Shown here: one piece after another, positions 1-11,308 of the stretch
How the letters are laid out: every line of letters starts with the position of its first letter
Numbering within the stretch: position 1 is the first letter of the stretch
Assembly: GCA_025890175.1 (NCBI GenBank)
Contig: JANPYM010000010.1
Location: 774,427-838,426, forward strand
Reading direction: 5' to 3'
Source: Ciborinia camelliae
Taxonomy: Eukaryota > Ascomycota > Leotiomycetes > Helotiales > Sclerotiniaceae
DNA length: 64,000 nt
Made by a program: the position numbers and the translations under genes
Notes under the pieces: model-generated
What the model was told of the DNA's origin: nothing
Databases searched by the model: none
The model's input: the letters and a program-made list of their open reading frames with translations, nothing else

Positions 1-3000
1 CATCCGAACTTCGTACATAGCCGAGATAATAAGGCGTGCCACTTGCACCAGCAACTTCATGTTCAAAGATTCTGCGACGATCACGCACTTCTGTAACATA
101 TTCATCGTTATATTCTCTCCAGATATCATTCTCGAAATCGTATATGTAGATCCAGTAATGACCACCACCAGCTTCACCACGATGAATAAATACTGTTTGA
201 AGTTTATATTCATACTTTGTCATATTGGTGAATTGTTCATTTCGTTTTTGTTTGAGGAGTTGGATTTCTTCGTTGTTTCTCTCGATCTCTTGCCTTAATT
301 CGACTTGGCGTTCTTCAAGCATAGTGATCAAGTCTGGATCAACTTCCATGTCATCCATCTCCTGTAAACTTTTAGTGAAATTTTGTGCCGCACATAGAGC
401 ATCGCAAACGGAAATGTCTTCTGTTGATATTTCCTGGCCGAGAGACTTTTGTCGCTCTTCCAAGGTATTGATACGGGCTTTCCATTTCCATGCTTCTTGA
501 CGACGGCGCATCAAGGTGGAGTCAGGATCTTCGGAGTCCATATATCTATCCAGGTATATTGTCTCTGGAAATATTACCGCATTTCTGTTCTTATATGCCG
601 TGTGCTTGATATTATCGTAACGTGTTCGTTGGATTTGTACTTGTAAGATCGGAGGTAGTTTAGTAATGGATGCATATTGTGGTTGAACAGTACCATCAAT
701 ATGTACCTGCTGTTCATCAAAAACCACATCCAATGCTTCATAAATATCTCGGGATTTGTATTCATCCGGAAAAATGATGAGATTAGCCCATGGCTCAACT
801 TTCTTCTCTAGCTTTTGCGCCTTTCGGAGGTATGAGGCATTCGCACCATAGAACGTGTCCCTAATGTTGTCTATTTGCTCGCCAGAGATAGGATCGATAC
901 TTGTTGGCTTTATAGCACATTGCAAACGAAACATGACGTTTCCGATAACCTCTGTGACATCTTGCTGAGATCCAAATTTCCATAGATCGTCATCGGTGAT
1001 GACCTCTTTATCATTTGTCTGTATCGAAAGGCCAGCCTTATTTCTTGGAGGAATTGGAGGTGGCATATCTGGCGCGGCAGGGATGATGTCTGAAGCTGGA
1101 GATACCGAATCACCATTGACCATAACAGCGTCATCAAAATTACTACCGGTATCCTCTGTCTTGGTGTCCCAGACTTTTTCTGCGGCGGCACTCGTTTTCC
1201 CTACAGCATCAGAATATGGAGGTAGACCATCCATATCCGGTGCATCTACCAATGTACCTTCACTGCTATCATCACGCTCATTTATGTCTTTTTCTTCAGG
1301 CCGGTCAACCATCTCAATATCATCATCAGTTGAAGGTGGAGGAGGAAAGGTCACTGTCGGGGGACCTTCTGGGCCAAAAAAAGGGCTCGTTATAGAAGCG
1401 ATGTTTGGCGGATCACTTGGGCTACTGATAGAAGCTCGACGGAAATTCGCTTCAGCTGCTGAGCTGAATATAGTCAATTCGGCCAACTCTCTAGTAGGTT
1501 TGATGGATCTTGTTGAGGCAGTCTTCAGATTTTCAAACAAGTCGTGTAACTCAGTCACAACTATTTTACGATTAGTAGAATCTCTTGACCGACAAAATAT
1601 GCGACACTCACATTTCTGGGCTTTGATAATTTCGGCCTTACTGACAGCACGACCTCCAACACGCTTTTTATTAATATCCTTTTCGTTCAGGGACATGCGG
1701 TTTCGTTCGAAATTCATGACAACATCTCGAACGGATTTTACGGTATAGTAATACTGTAGAAGACTGTTTAGATAGCAAGTATTCCCAATGTTGTCCAGGC
1801 CGACAGGTTGATTAGCTGTTGACTTTACTGCTTGAATATCGGCATTTGGATCGTCGAGTTTCCTTAATAAGTAACTACTCTGACGATCGTGAGCAATTAC
1901 TCGAAATGCTTCTGTGTAGCTATCTGATGATCCGGCAGGAGCCCCAGCCCTCAAACTTTCGTAATAGGCGAGTACAGTATCATCCGGAGCTCTTCGATCG
2001 TTAATTTGGAGTCGATTGTAAGCCTCACCAACGTCAAGATTTGAATCTTCAGTTCCCGACTCCATGGATGTAGCCGCACGTTGTAGGGTATAATCATCGC
2101 CACGCTTGTTGGCAATAGCCCTTAAGGCTTTTGCAACTTTATTCTTATCACCCTCAAAAGACTATTAGTAAGTTAGCCAGAATTCTTTTCACAACTATAA
2201 GAGTACTCAAGGTCATAAACATACCATTGCAACAGCAGCAGCTTCAATGCTATCGGATGCAGTATCTGAAGTAACGTTCAAAAACTCGAGAGCTTCTTCA
2301 AATGTCATTGATCTATCGTTCGCTACAGTTTCGATAGCGCTGCTCTGTCTATCCTTAGCTATAACAAGCAAGCATTCGCGTGCCTCCTCTTTTTGGCGAG
2401 GAGCAGAATCAACGCGGGACTTATAAACACCGATAATGTAGTCATCGGCCTCGGTCACAGTCTCACTTCTCTGCAGCGCGAAGAATGAGTAAGCCGTCTC
2501 AATATCTTTCAGGCTGACTTCGCCAGTTGACACGATTATTGTAGCCTTTGTTTGTAGATCAGAACTATGACGTCCATTGCCGAGCTCTCGCAGACAGTCC
2601 AGATAGTATGGTTTGTTCTTCGGATCACATTGGCATTGTCGGTCATAGCTCCAGGCTAACAGTTCGTCCGTGAATCGCTCCACTGCGCCTAAACTGGCGT
2701 AATAAGGATGCGCTACTGTATCTATATCTTGAACAGCATCTCTGTCTCTCTTTGGATAATCGATGCAAGCCAAAGATCGTCGAATATCAGGCAGAGCAGA
2801 GACGGGCAACTCGCGTCGTTGGAACCCAGGTAACTTTTGCTCTACTTCTGGTCGCTCGTAAATGAGCTGATCAACTTCGAACTTGACATCGTCTATGAAT
2901 TCACGATTCTTATCATCAATGGTGGGCAAATTCCAAAATTGAGCAAATTCTTCCTGAAACGAAAGTTAGTAATGTTATTGATTTGTGAGAGCTTTGTGAG

Positions 3001-3913
3001 CTAAACCCCGAAGCATAAGATATAGTATGGTGGTGGGATACATACTTCGGGCTCAGATGATGGCTCCAGTCTAGATTCAAATCCCAAATAGCGTAGGATG
3101 CCGTCGCAATCGTCTCCAAATGCCAATCTGAACCTTTTATTCCTTGCTGCAATATTCTTTCTAGTCTCACCTCCTGCGTCTTGCAAATATTGACGAAGAT
3201 TGGAGAGAACTTGGATTGGGTATAACGGCCTTTGCCCTTCGAATCTGGTGGGATTTGCCTCAATCTCTTTCCTTCCACGAACTATAATATCTTGATGATT
3301 TATCAGGAGAGAAACCATGCTCGGAGACAACCTAGGTTGCTGTATTTTGACTTCAACTTTGACTGGACAGGTAGCCGCAGTGCATGCAAATTGATGCTCC
3401 ACGAATTTGTACGCCCCTTTCGAGTCCTTCAACCATCTGAAATTAACTACTCGAAAGTGATGGAGCGGATTTTCCGGATCCTGAGAACTACAAGGGGTTT
3501 GTCCATTTTTCCAGTCCCGAAAATCCACAGTTGTGAGGAAATGATATCGGCAGTTAGAACAGTACGCAGCTATCTTGCAGATTGTTGTGGGATCTGGTCC
3601 CTCAAGTGGACGCAGAGTGGTTGCCGTTTGAGAGTCTTTAATATGAAGAATATGGCGACAATGGGAGCCTAGGTCAATATACGTGCCATTGAATATTGGC
3701 GCAGGATCTATGAGAAGATGTTTGCCGGTCTTTGCGCTTCTTTTTAAATCGTAATCGAGTAGATCTCTCAGTAACCTAGGAGCCGTCTTCCCTACATGAG
3801 CACATGTCATTAGCCAAGCTTCAGGACATACGAAAGTCATCAAGTCATCAAGTTCGAAAGGAAGGCGCGTCGCAGAACTTGCCTGGGCCAGGTTCCTTCT
3901 CGTAGTCAAACAT
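1..3913 (-). CDS. UBP2: Ubiquitin carboxyl-terminal hydrolase 2 (Ubp2), 3' end outside window
   Basis: Family C19 cysteine deubiquitinase; yeast Ubp2 trims K63-linked chains and partners Rsp5. Exons (minus): 3913-3883, 3791-3046, 2953-2225, 2161-1612, 1560 to beyond base 1. The Cys box GLDNIGNTCYLNSLLQYYY carries the nucleophile codon at 1777-1775, and the His box GGGHYWIYIYDF has its His at 160-158, so nearly the whole catalytic domain is present (about 1205 residues in the window). A Pro-rich acidic insert and a coiled coil separate the two boxes, as is usual for Ubp2. I chose the start at 3913 because splicing a GC-AG intron (3882-3792) gives MFDYEKEPGPGKTAPRLL; the alternative is unspliced read-through from 3918 with an unrelated N-terminus. 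The 51-nt intron 1611-1561 is 3n without a stop; removing it restores QKFVTELHDLF. The first exon is inferred from splice signals and my recollection of the fungal N-terminus. Confidence 0.9.
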
Positions 3914-4600
3914 AGCACCTCCCTTATCTGCCGCTCACTCTACCTAGTGATATTACGTAGTTCGTTGCCAACTGAAATGATCTGGGCCAATTTTGCTACC
4001 CCGCCACTAGAAAGGTTGTAGACTCGAATTTATGGTGAGATTGAGAATAAGATCAATATTTTTGCTAGCATGCGAAAGGATCCCTTTTGAAAAGACGCTT
4101 GAAGATGAGAGGAAGCTTTGTGCCCAACCAGGCAGGTACTTGATGTAATATTGGTTGATGGTGTAACGGTGGTTGAATCTTCAAATTTGGCCAGGAGGAA
4201 TACAAAAGCATCAAAAGAATGGGAACAGGAACATTAAGAAGAGAAGTTGTTATGGGTTTTAAAGGAAAGAGGTATCTTTAATATTTGTACAATTTCCTGT
4301 TAAGTGTGTGTGTGGGCCAACATGTATTTATTTCTTCTGTATGTATTCTCATCTAATAAAAAGGATGGTACAGATGATACCGGTAGTGGTGGTGGTGGTG
4401 GGCTATCTTGCTTGACCGGAAGCTCTTGGTGATGACGGAAATAAACCAACCCTTTAGCCCGATGGATCGCGGCTACGCACAACCTACAGTGTTTAGCGGC
4501 ATGTTCCGTCTAAAAGCCCCAGATCTATCAACCTCAAGTCAGCGACATAGCGACTTTTAAGATCTTGATTTCAATTATTGATTTTCCACATTACCCCAAT
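3914..4600. promoter_or_regulatory. Divergent intergenic region, UBP2 / complex I subunit
   Basis: 687 bp between two outward-facing genes, so it should carry both promoters and 5' UTRs. It contains a short (GGT)n run near 4384-4400. I see no further gene. Confidence 0.5.
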
Positions 4601-5328
4601 ATGGCACCGAATAGTGAAGCCTACCACCCCAAAGATGCCCTCAAAGCAGGCATCAACGGTGCTTTGATTACTGGAACGGCTGGTGCTTTGGCTTCCGCGA
4701 TTCAAAATAGTTTACACAAGAAGAATATCGGAGCGATGGGCGTCTTTACTAGGACAGGAAGCACAGCTTTCATATTCAGTAAGCCCACCAAATCGGATCA
4801 TCTGGCCGCCATCATGTTGACTCTTTCCAGCTGCGGTGGGAGGAACATATGAATTTACAAAATACGCATCTGCCAATCTGCGAGAGAAGGATGACAGTTT
4901 CAACGCTGCGATTGGAGGATTTTTAGCTGGATCGGTCCTGGGAATGAAATGTGAGTGCTCTCACAAATTTATCGGGGCCAATTGATGCTAATTCATTGAT
5001 AGTCGGATCAACTCCTGCGGTTCTTGGATTCGGCGCCATGACGGCAGTTGTGCTAAGTGCATTCAATTATACTGGCGGTGCTCTATCGGGATACAAGAGA
5101 GATCCAGATGTAGACGAGTTTGAGCGAAAGGAACATTTGAGGAAAAACCGAAGGATACCTCTTGAACAGACCATATCCGAATTGGGCGAGGGACGAGGTA
5201 TGTTTATCCACCCATCTTGAAGAACATTCGACTAATTACTTGAAGGCATATATGGACCGGGTTATGATGAGAGAAGAAGAGAGAGAATCAAGGAAAGATA
5301 TGGTATTGATGTACCAGCTAGATCTTAA
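4601..5328 (+). CDS. Complex I accessory subunit, B14.7/NDUFA11 type (NUO21.3b-like)
   Basis: Inner-membrane accessory subunit of NADH:ubiquinone oxidoreductase belonging to the Tim17/22/23 fold family. Exons 4601-4778, 4831-4950, 5003-5197 and 5246-5328 give 191 aa; all introns are GT-AG of 48-52 nt. The N-terminus is YHPKDALKAGINGALITGTA, then Gly-rich membrane segments (TAGALASAIQ, AVGGTYEF, AAIGGFLAGSVLG, TPAVLGFGAMTAVVLS) and a charged matrix-type C-terminus ending YGIDVPARS. The Gly/Ala helices with GxxxG spacing and the length near 21 kDa fit Neurospora NUO21.3b. A TIM22/TIM23 translocase subunit is the main alternative, but the ASANLREKDDSFNAAIGG segment favours the complex I homologue. 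The start is the first ATG of the conserved frame. Confidence 0.82.
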
Positions 5329-6162
5329 AGACCCTTGTATTCATAATATGGAGGCCTCGAACAACAATGTATATATGTTTAGGCCTTGCAAAATGGTTCT
5401 GAAATTGCAGGTTTTTTTGGAACGTGAAGATATATGTTCCAGTTTTATGAGCTGATGGCTACCTCATCATCATAACAATCTGGAGGGTATTCATAACGCC
5501 CTAGAGCACGAATATGTAGTTCGAGGGTGGTTTGTTCTTTCGTGGAAACAAGAAGACAAAACAATCGGCGGTTTTTCCATCCCTCACGAGAAAATGTATC
5601 AACATCTGAATCCCCCCCCAAAAATAGTACAATTGTTTATTTTATTACTTTGCTACAGATTTGATCCAGAGCAAACTTCTAACCTCTCGCCTTCTGACCT
5701 CGTAATCAAATCACGTGCGCCAGATAAATATTGAACTACTGCCGGCAAATACTAAACTGTTCATTTAACCCCGCAATATACTGTGACCCTCGTCCATCTC
5801 CTCATTCATCCCCTCATTGATCGACACAGTTTGCACATTTAAAAGGTCAGCAGTTCTTGTAGATTCCCAGGCTTTTCATTTTCAAAAAAGCACGATTTGC
5901 AATCTTCTCGCGTGCCTTCACTTCAAATCTGGGATCATAATAAAGTTGTACGGCCTCGCTGTCAGTCGAAAAGTGGTGTGCTAGAAATATCAAGGTCATC
6001 TGCCTCCACCTCTATTCTCCCCAAGCCGCTGAAGTCATCGTTCACTCAACTTCTGTGGCAAATTAAGATTTTGGAACTGATAAAATCTGCTGGCGTGTTT
6101 CGAGAAGACCTGTCGTATAGTATTCCAGTGGTTTTATATACTACAATAAATCTTTCGATATA
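5329..6162. other. Intergenic region upstream of tubulin cofactor C
   Basis: 834 bp holding the 3' UTR of the complex I subunit and the promoter/5' UTR of the next gene, both on the plus strand. AT-rich, with a C8 run near 5615. A short open frame at 5897-6163 has no recognisable content and overlaps the start of the next gene. Confidence 0.5.
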
Positions 6163-7487
6163 ATGGAGAAGGCAGTACGTGCGCCGTTCAAGCAATCAGC
6201 AGGATCGTCGCAGGATGTCAAGGAACGTTTCTATCGACACTTTCAAGGAGAAGTGACAGGCAAGTCTACAACCACCTGACCACAGAATTGGAATTCCAAG
6301 AATGTTAATGTTTCAATAGATCTTCAAGAGCGAATAGGCCAGCTCAAAAACCTCTCCTTAGTTGGAGGAGAAAGGCAAGATGCTACAGACCACTGCCTCG
6401 CTAGTATTACAAGACTATCTAGTGAAGTTGCCGATGCCCATGATTACCTTCCAGCATATGATCAGAGAACTTATGCTCAGGCAAGTACATCTTTTGAAGA
6501 GTGATGTATCTTATATTAATGACGGTCAGGCCATTAAAGCTCTCTCGGAGAATCTTCAAGAGGTAAAATCCAAGGCCGCACCGAGAGCTAAATTTCGGTT
6601 CAAATCTACGAGCAAGAATAGTTCCGCGGTTTCTATTAATGATGCCGCTCAGCTAGCTCAGGAAAGTATCGGTGCTGCTAACTTGAAGCCGACCATTTTA
6701 TCCTCCACGGAATCATCAATGGTTACAACGCCCGCCAATCTGGTGACACCACCCGGCGAAGACAGTGCCAGAGATGTTGTTGGGGATCTGCCTTCATTTC
6801 CAAAGAATTACAATGCCGAGATGGCCAATGCCCCTGGCCCAATCAGGAAGCCGAGTTTCTCAGAAGCAAGCACTATCAACATCACAGGTCATACTGGTCT
6901 TCATATCATCCTACCTTCCTCAGCATCCCGTGCAACTTCGTCTGGAGCCATAACGAAACTGAACAAGTGTATCGTTGATATGTCAGTACCGACGGCCAAT
7001 GGAGCCCCCTTTGCTGGGCTTGCCTTGAAGAACATCAAGCATTCTTTAGTTATAGCTGGGCATGTTGCAGGCGCAGCACATATTACTGGTATTGAGGATA
7101 GCATAATTGTCGTCACGTCAAGACAAGTCAGAATGCATGAGTGTAAGAATGTAGATATATATCTGCATTGTGCTAGCAGGCCCATTATCGAGGACTGTAG
7201 CAATGTCAGGTTCGCACCTATCCCGAATTCGCAAGTAAGTAGTATCGTGCTGTCGAGATGTTCACCAACACTAACACCATGTTTAGAATGTTACAGATCA
7301 ATCCATTAAGAACCAGTGGGATCAGGTTGATGATTTTAAATGGCTGAGAGTAGAGCATAGCCCAAACTGGAGTGTATTACCCGAAGAGGAGAGATTAAAA
7401 GAGGAAGTTTGGACAGATGTTATACCAGGAGGGCCTGGGGTCGGACTTGATGATATCCTGAAGAAGATTGGGCTTACTGGACGATAG
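6163..7487 (+). CDS. TBCC: Tubulin-folding cofactor C
   Basis: Component of the beta-tubulin folding supercomplex and GTPase-activating protein for tubulin (yeast Cin2). Exons 6163-6259, 6320-6480, 6530-7234 and 7287-7487 give 387 aa. The N-terminal helical domain (KERFYRHFQGEVTDLQERIG ... PAYDQRTYAQ) is followed by a Ser/Thr-rich linker and the C-terminal beta-helix TBCC domain (GHTGLHIILP ... CSNVRFAPIPNSQ). The arginine-finger motif QVRMHEC (QxRxH) is intact, so GAP activity is expected. The first two introns (6260-6319, 6481-6529) begin GC, not GT; unspliced, the second hits a TGA within ten codons, and no GT alternative keeps frame. The third intron is GT-AG. A start at a later ATG in the exon 3 frame would lose the N-terminal domain, so I rejected it. 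Confidence 0.88.
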
Positions 7488-7988
7488 TTTCTTTTCATAC
7501 CCCTGAGTGCCGTATCATATAGTCTTCTAATGCGGAATAGCGAGCGATGTATAAGCAATGAGAGGTCAGGTAATGCGATAGCGGAGTAATAAAATATTTA
7601 ATTTTGTGATTCAATATTCTTAATATTGTATGAGATCCATAAGCATCGTAACTGAAAACGAGTGAGCATATGACCTTACTCGAGCTTCCAGTCACCTCAT
7701 ATTATTAGGGCTCTCTAGCTTCCCTCCCCCTTCCTGCCAAAACTTTGCAACTAGTTCGGCGCCATCCAAGTGCCTCGGCACACGACAACTCTTTAAAATA
7801 CCGGATTAACCATAAGGGTTTGTGATGTAGCGTAGCGTACCTCACAAGGTGTCCTATCGCCCTGAGCACCCGACGGGTCCCATGCGGTCTCATTCTTCAT
7901 AAAACGTGTTCCCCGATATGAAAGTAATGCTTGCTTGCTTGCTTGCTTTCTCTCTCTCTTTATTATCTTTCCCAGGCTATCCGCTCTC
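7488..7988. other. Convergent 3' region of TBCC and MED9
   Basis: 501 bp between convergent stops; expected to hold both 3' UTRs and polyadenylation sites. No gene seen. A microsatellite lies just downstream of the MED9 stop. Confidence 0.5.
7929..7962. repeat. (GCTT)5 plus (TC)n microsatellite
   Basis: Five perfect GCTT units at 7929-7948 followed by a TC tract, 27 bp beyond the MED9 stop codon and so probably inside its 3' UTR. Confidence 0.9.
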
Positions 7989-8435
7989 TCAAGTTTCCAT
8001 TTTAACTCCCGATGCTCTCCCTTCTCGCTCTTCTTTCATATCCAATCCTACTTTCATCAACAAATTCAACACCTCCTTCTGTTGCCTAATCTTCTCCTCA
8101 CACTCTCTGATCTCCTCTTCCTGATCCTCAATGGTTCTATGCATATCCGGCATACCCTTCACACTTGCCCTCGCCTTTTGTAATTTGTGTTTGATGCCAT
8201 CGGTCGCGGCGTAGATATCTTTGATATTTAATGGCCCGGTACTATTTGCATTGAACGAAGGCGTGGCGCCTGGCGGGGAAGCTGCGGATGGATTGCTTGG
8301 AGAGAGGTTTTGAAGACGTGAAAGTGTTTCGCAAAGAACGGGGATTGTGTCGATGGAATCTGCGGTAAGACCCTCAGGGAGAATCATTGTTGGAGGGGTT
8401 TGAGAGGATACAGCTTGTGATGGAGTGGTCGTCAT
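7989..8435 (-). CDS. MED9: Mediator complex subunit 9
   Basis: Subunit of the Mediator middle module (yeast Cse2), which links activators to RNA polymerase II in the nucleus. Single exon, 148 aa. After a disordered Ser/Thr/Pro N-terminus come LPEGLTADSIDTIPVLCETL, an Asn/Pro linker, AATDGIKHKLQKARASVKG and a long C-terminal coiled coil (PDMHRTIEDQEEEIRECEEK...). That order and length match fungal Med9. The start is the only ATG giving this N-terminus. It is divergently transcribed from phosphoglycerate mutase. Confidence 0.8.
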   Translation of the reverse strand: MTTTPSQAVSSQTPPTMILPEGLTADSIDTIPVLCETLSRLQNLSPSNPSAASPPGATPSFNANSTGPLNIKDIYAATDGIKHKLQKARASVKGMPDMHRTIEDQEEEIRECEEKIRQQKEVLNLLMKVGLDMKEEREGRASGVKMET

Positions 8436-8986
8436 CTTTTCCCTATCAACAATCGGTGAATCGACAACCTTTCGTATTGATTATGGGAGCCAACGTCCGG
8501 ACCCGAGTAAGTAATTCTATGATATCTTCAAATCTTCAAATCTTCAAATCCTCAAAATCAAATCGGATCAGTCCTGTCATCAGACAAAATGCATGTATGA
8601 TTGATTGGATGTGGAGGGGTCAGCAAGGTAAGGTGTACCTAGGTAGGATTGTTCGCTCTTATCGCGGCCAGTTTCGCAAAAGGCGTGAAAACCACCCCAC
8701 CAAAAGCGCAAAAAGCTTCTTAAAGTTATTTCTCAACAAACCAAACCCAAGCCCGATTCCACTTTGCTGTTATCTCAATTCACTTCAAAGGTCTCTCTCA
8801 AGTCTTCTTCCATTATTGTACATAACATTATTGAAGGATTAATATAGATATTTAGAATTGTTCTGTCTCTCGTAAGTTGATATTAGGTCCCTTCCTTTCC
8901 TTGACTCTTTGACTCTTTGTTTCGCGGTACCGAATCTTGAGCTGATATAGCCTGTGTTCAGATTCGAAACAAACCATCTCGCCAAA
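8436..8986. promoter_or_regulatory. Divergent region MED9 / phosphoglycerate mutase
   Basis: 551 bp with both promoters. Contains a short tandem run of ATCTTCAA-like units at about 8523-8557 and pyrimidine-rich stretches just upstream of the mutase ATG, typical of highly expressed glycolytic genes (inference). Confidence 0.5.
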
Positions 8987-11008
8987 ATGGTCCAAGTCGA
9001 GAATAAAGCTGTCCTGAGTACGTCCCAAAAGATTCCACGCATCCTCAAATCTACTCCTTATATAATCTGAAAAGATTTGTATGTCCAATCTGTTCTGAAG
9101 ATTGGAATGATCTGTTTGGCATGTCCATAACTGCAGCTCTGTCCACGATGCATCGAACTTCTATACCAACAGTTCAGCTCAATACTGAGAAATTATTACC
9201 CCCTTTACCTCCAACGAAGAAAAAGCCAGATTACATACTTGCACTATTTTATATACTTGTATATCTTGAAGTCTCGTGGCTAATTGTGATGGTTTGGCGC
9301 AGTTGTCATTGATGGATGGGGAGTTCCAGGGGAAAACTCACCTAAAGATGGAGATGCTATTACAAATGCGGAAACTCCAGTAATGGACGCTTTCGCAACC
9401 ACCGATGGATACACCAAGCTTGAGGCATCCTCTTTGGCAGTAGGACTTCCCGAGGGCCTCATGGGCAACTCGGAGGTCGGGCATTTGAACATTGGTGCTG
9501 GACGAGTCGTATGGCAGGATGTAGTCAGAATTGACCAAACAATCAAAAAGGGGGAGTTGAACAAGAACGAGGTTGTTATGAAGGCATTCAAGGCTGCTAA
9601 GGATGGCAATGGACGTCTCCACCTTTGTGGTTTGATCTCCGATGGTGGTGTTGTAGGTACTCCTGGTTTAATTGTTAGGCGCAATACTTACTCGAGTAAT
9701 AACAGCACGCCAAGCAAGATCACCTCTACGCCCTCCTGAAAGTTGCAAAGGAACTCGATATTCCCCATGTCTATATTCACTTCTTTGGTGATGGACGTGA
9801 CACCGATCCCAAATCCGGCGCTGGTTACATGGAAGCCCTTCTAGAGAAGATCAAGGAAATTGGAATCGGCGAGGTTGCAACAGTTGTTGGCAGATACTAT
9901 GCTATGGACCGTGATAAGCGATGGGACAGAGTCGAAGTTGCGTTGAACGGTCTATGCATCGGTGAAGGAGAGGAGAGCAGTGACCCAGTCAAGACAATTA
10001 AGGAGAGATATGAGAAGGGCGAGAATGATGAGTTCTTGAAGCCTATTATTCTAGGAGGAAAGGAGGCTCGTATCCAGGGTAAACATGTCGAGATTCTATA
10101 AACCTCGTGAGCCATACTAACATTCCCAGATAACGACCAGGTTTTCTTCTTCAACTACCGCTCCGATCGTGTTCGAGAGATCACCCTGCTCCTTGGTGAT
10201 GTCGACCGTTCACCAAAACCAGACTTCGCCTACCCAAAGAACATCACCCTCACTACTATGACCCAATATAAGCTCGACTACCCATTCGAGATCGCATTCA
10301 AGCCTCAGCACATGGGTAACGTTTTGGCCGAAACTCTCGGTGCTCAAGGTGTCAACCAGGTTCACGTTGCCGAGACCGAGAAATACGCTCACGTCACATT
10401 CTTCTTCAACGGAGGTGTCGAAAAGATGTTCCCTCTCGAGGTTAGAGACGAATCGCAAGATCTCGTACCATCAAACAAGAGCGTTGCTACCTACGACAAA
10501 GCCCCAGAGATGAGTGCTGCAGGCGTCGCCAAGCAAATGAGCAAGCGTATCTCGGAAGGAAAATTCGAGTTCGTCATGAACAACTTTGCGCCACCTGACA
10601 TGGTTGGACACACCGGTGTCTATGAAGCTGCGGTAATTGGTGTTGCTGCTACTGATAAGGCTATTGGCGAGATCTATGAGACTTGCAAAAAGGAGGGATA
10701 TGTTCTTTTCATCACCTCTGATCACGGGTACGTCTTCCTCTTTATCCTCCGTTTCCCCTTTCTCACGAGCCATACTAACAATAATTTGTTTTAGGAACGC
10801 CGAAGAAATGAAGTTCGCCGACGGCAAACCAAAAACCTCCCACACTACCAACAAAGTGCCATTCATCATGGCCAACGCTCCCCAAGGCTGGTCTCTCAAG
10901 CAAACAGACGAAGGTGTTCTAGGTGATGTAGCACCTACGATCCTGGAAGTTATGGGCTTGAAACAACCCGAGGAGATGACAGGATCCAGTCTTTTGGTCA
11001 AGAGTTAG
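8987..11008 (+). CDS. gpmI: 2,3-bisphosphoglycerate-independent phosphoglycerate mutase
   Basis: Cytosolic glycolytic/gluconeogenic enzyme interconverting 3- and 2-phosphoglycerate; Mn-dependent, alkaline-phosphatase superfamily. Exons 8987-9017, 9303-9652, 9706-10078, 10130-10727 and 10795-11008 give 521 aa, close to the family's usual length. Seen: KAVLIVIDGWGVPGENSP (metal-binding Asp), MGNSEVGHLNIGAGR (phospho-Ser nucleophile in NSEVGH), YIHFFGDGRDTDPKSG, VVGRYYAMDRDKRWDR, FFFNYRSDRVRE, MVGHTG and ITSDHGNAEEM (metal ligands), all intact. The first intron (9018-9302, 285 nt) is much longer than the others and sits 31 nt into the coding sequence, a common place for regulatory introns. The last two introns share a 14-nt branch-point segment. 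Confidence 0.97.
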
Positions 11009-11308
11009 ATTACCCACTCAGCGTTGAAATGGATTTACGAATTGTTCCGATTTTTTGTTACTGCATTGTTATGATTAAATGAACTTTGCTTTTTTTTCGT
11101 TTTTGTTTTTTTTTTCGGGGGAGCGAGCATAAAACCACAGAATCGAAAGCTAAAATTTCTTATTTTACAGGCAAAGGTACAAAGAGAACTCACGATGAGA
11201 CTAAATAGAGGCTACATGAAACACAGATTGAGAGATGTATGTATAGATACCCTAAATGCATAGCGATAGAGTATTGTTACATTGTTGCTATGACCGATGA
11301 CCCTGCTT
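11009..11308. other. Convergent 3' region of mutase and thioesterase
   Basis: 300 bp with T-rich tracts (around 11088-11120) typical of 3' UTR and poly(A) signals. No gene seen. Confidence 0.5.

Noticed and set aside
996..1748. 250-codon plus-strand open frame
   Set aside because: It is antisense to the well-supported UBP2 exon 5 and upstream exon, has no recognisable domain and is low in complexity (Ser-rich).
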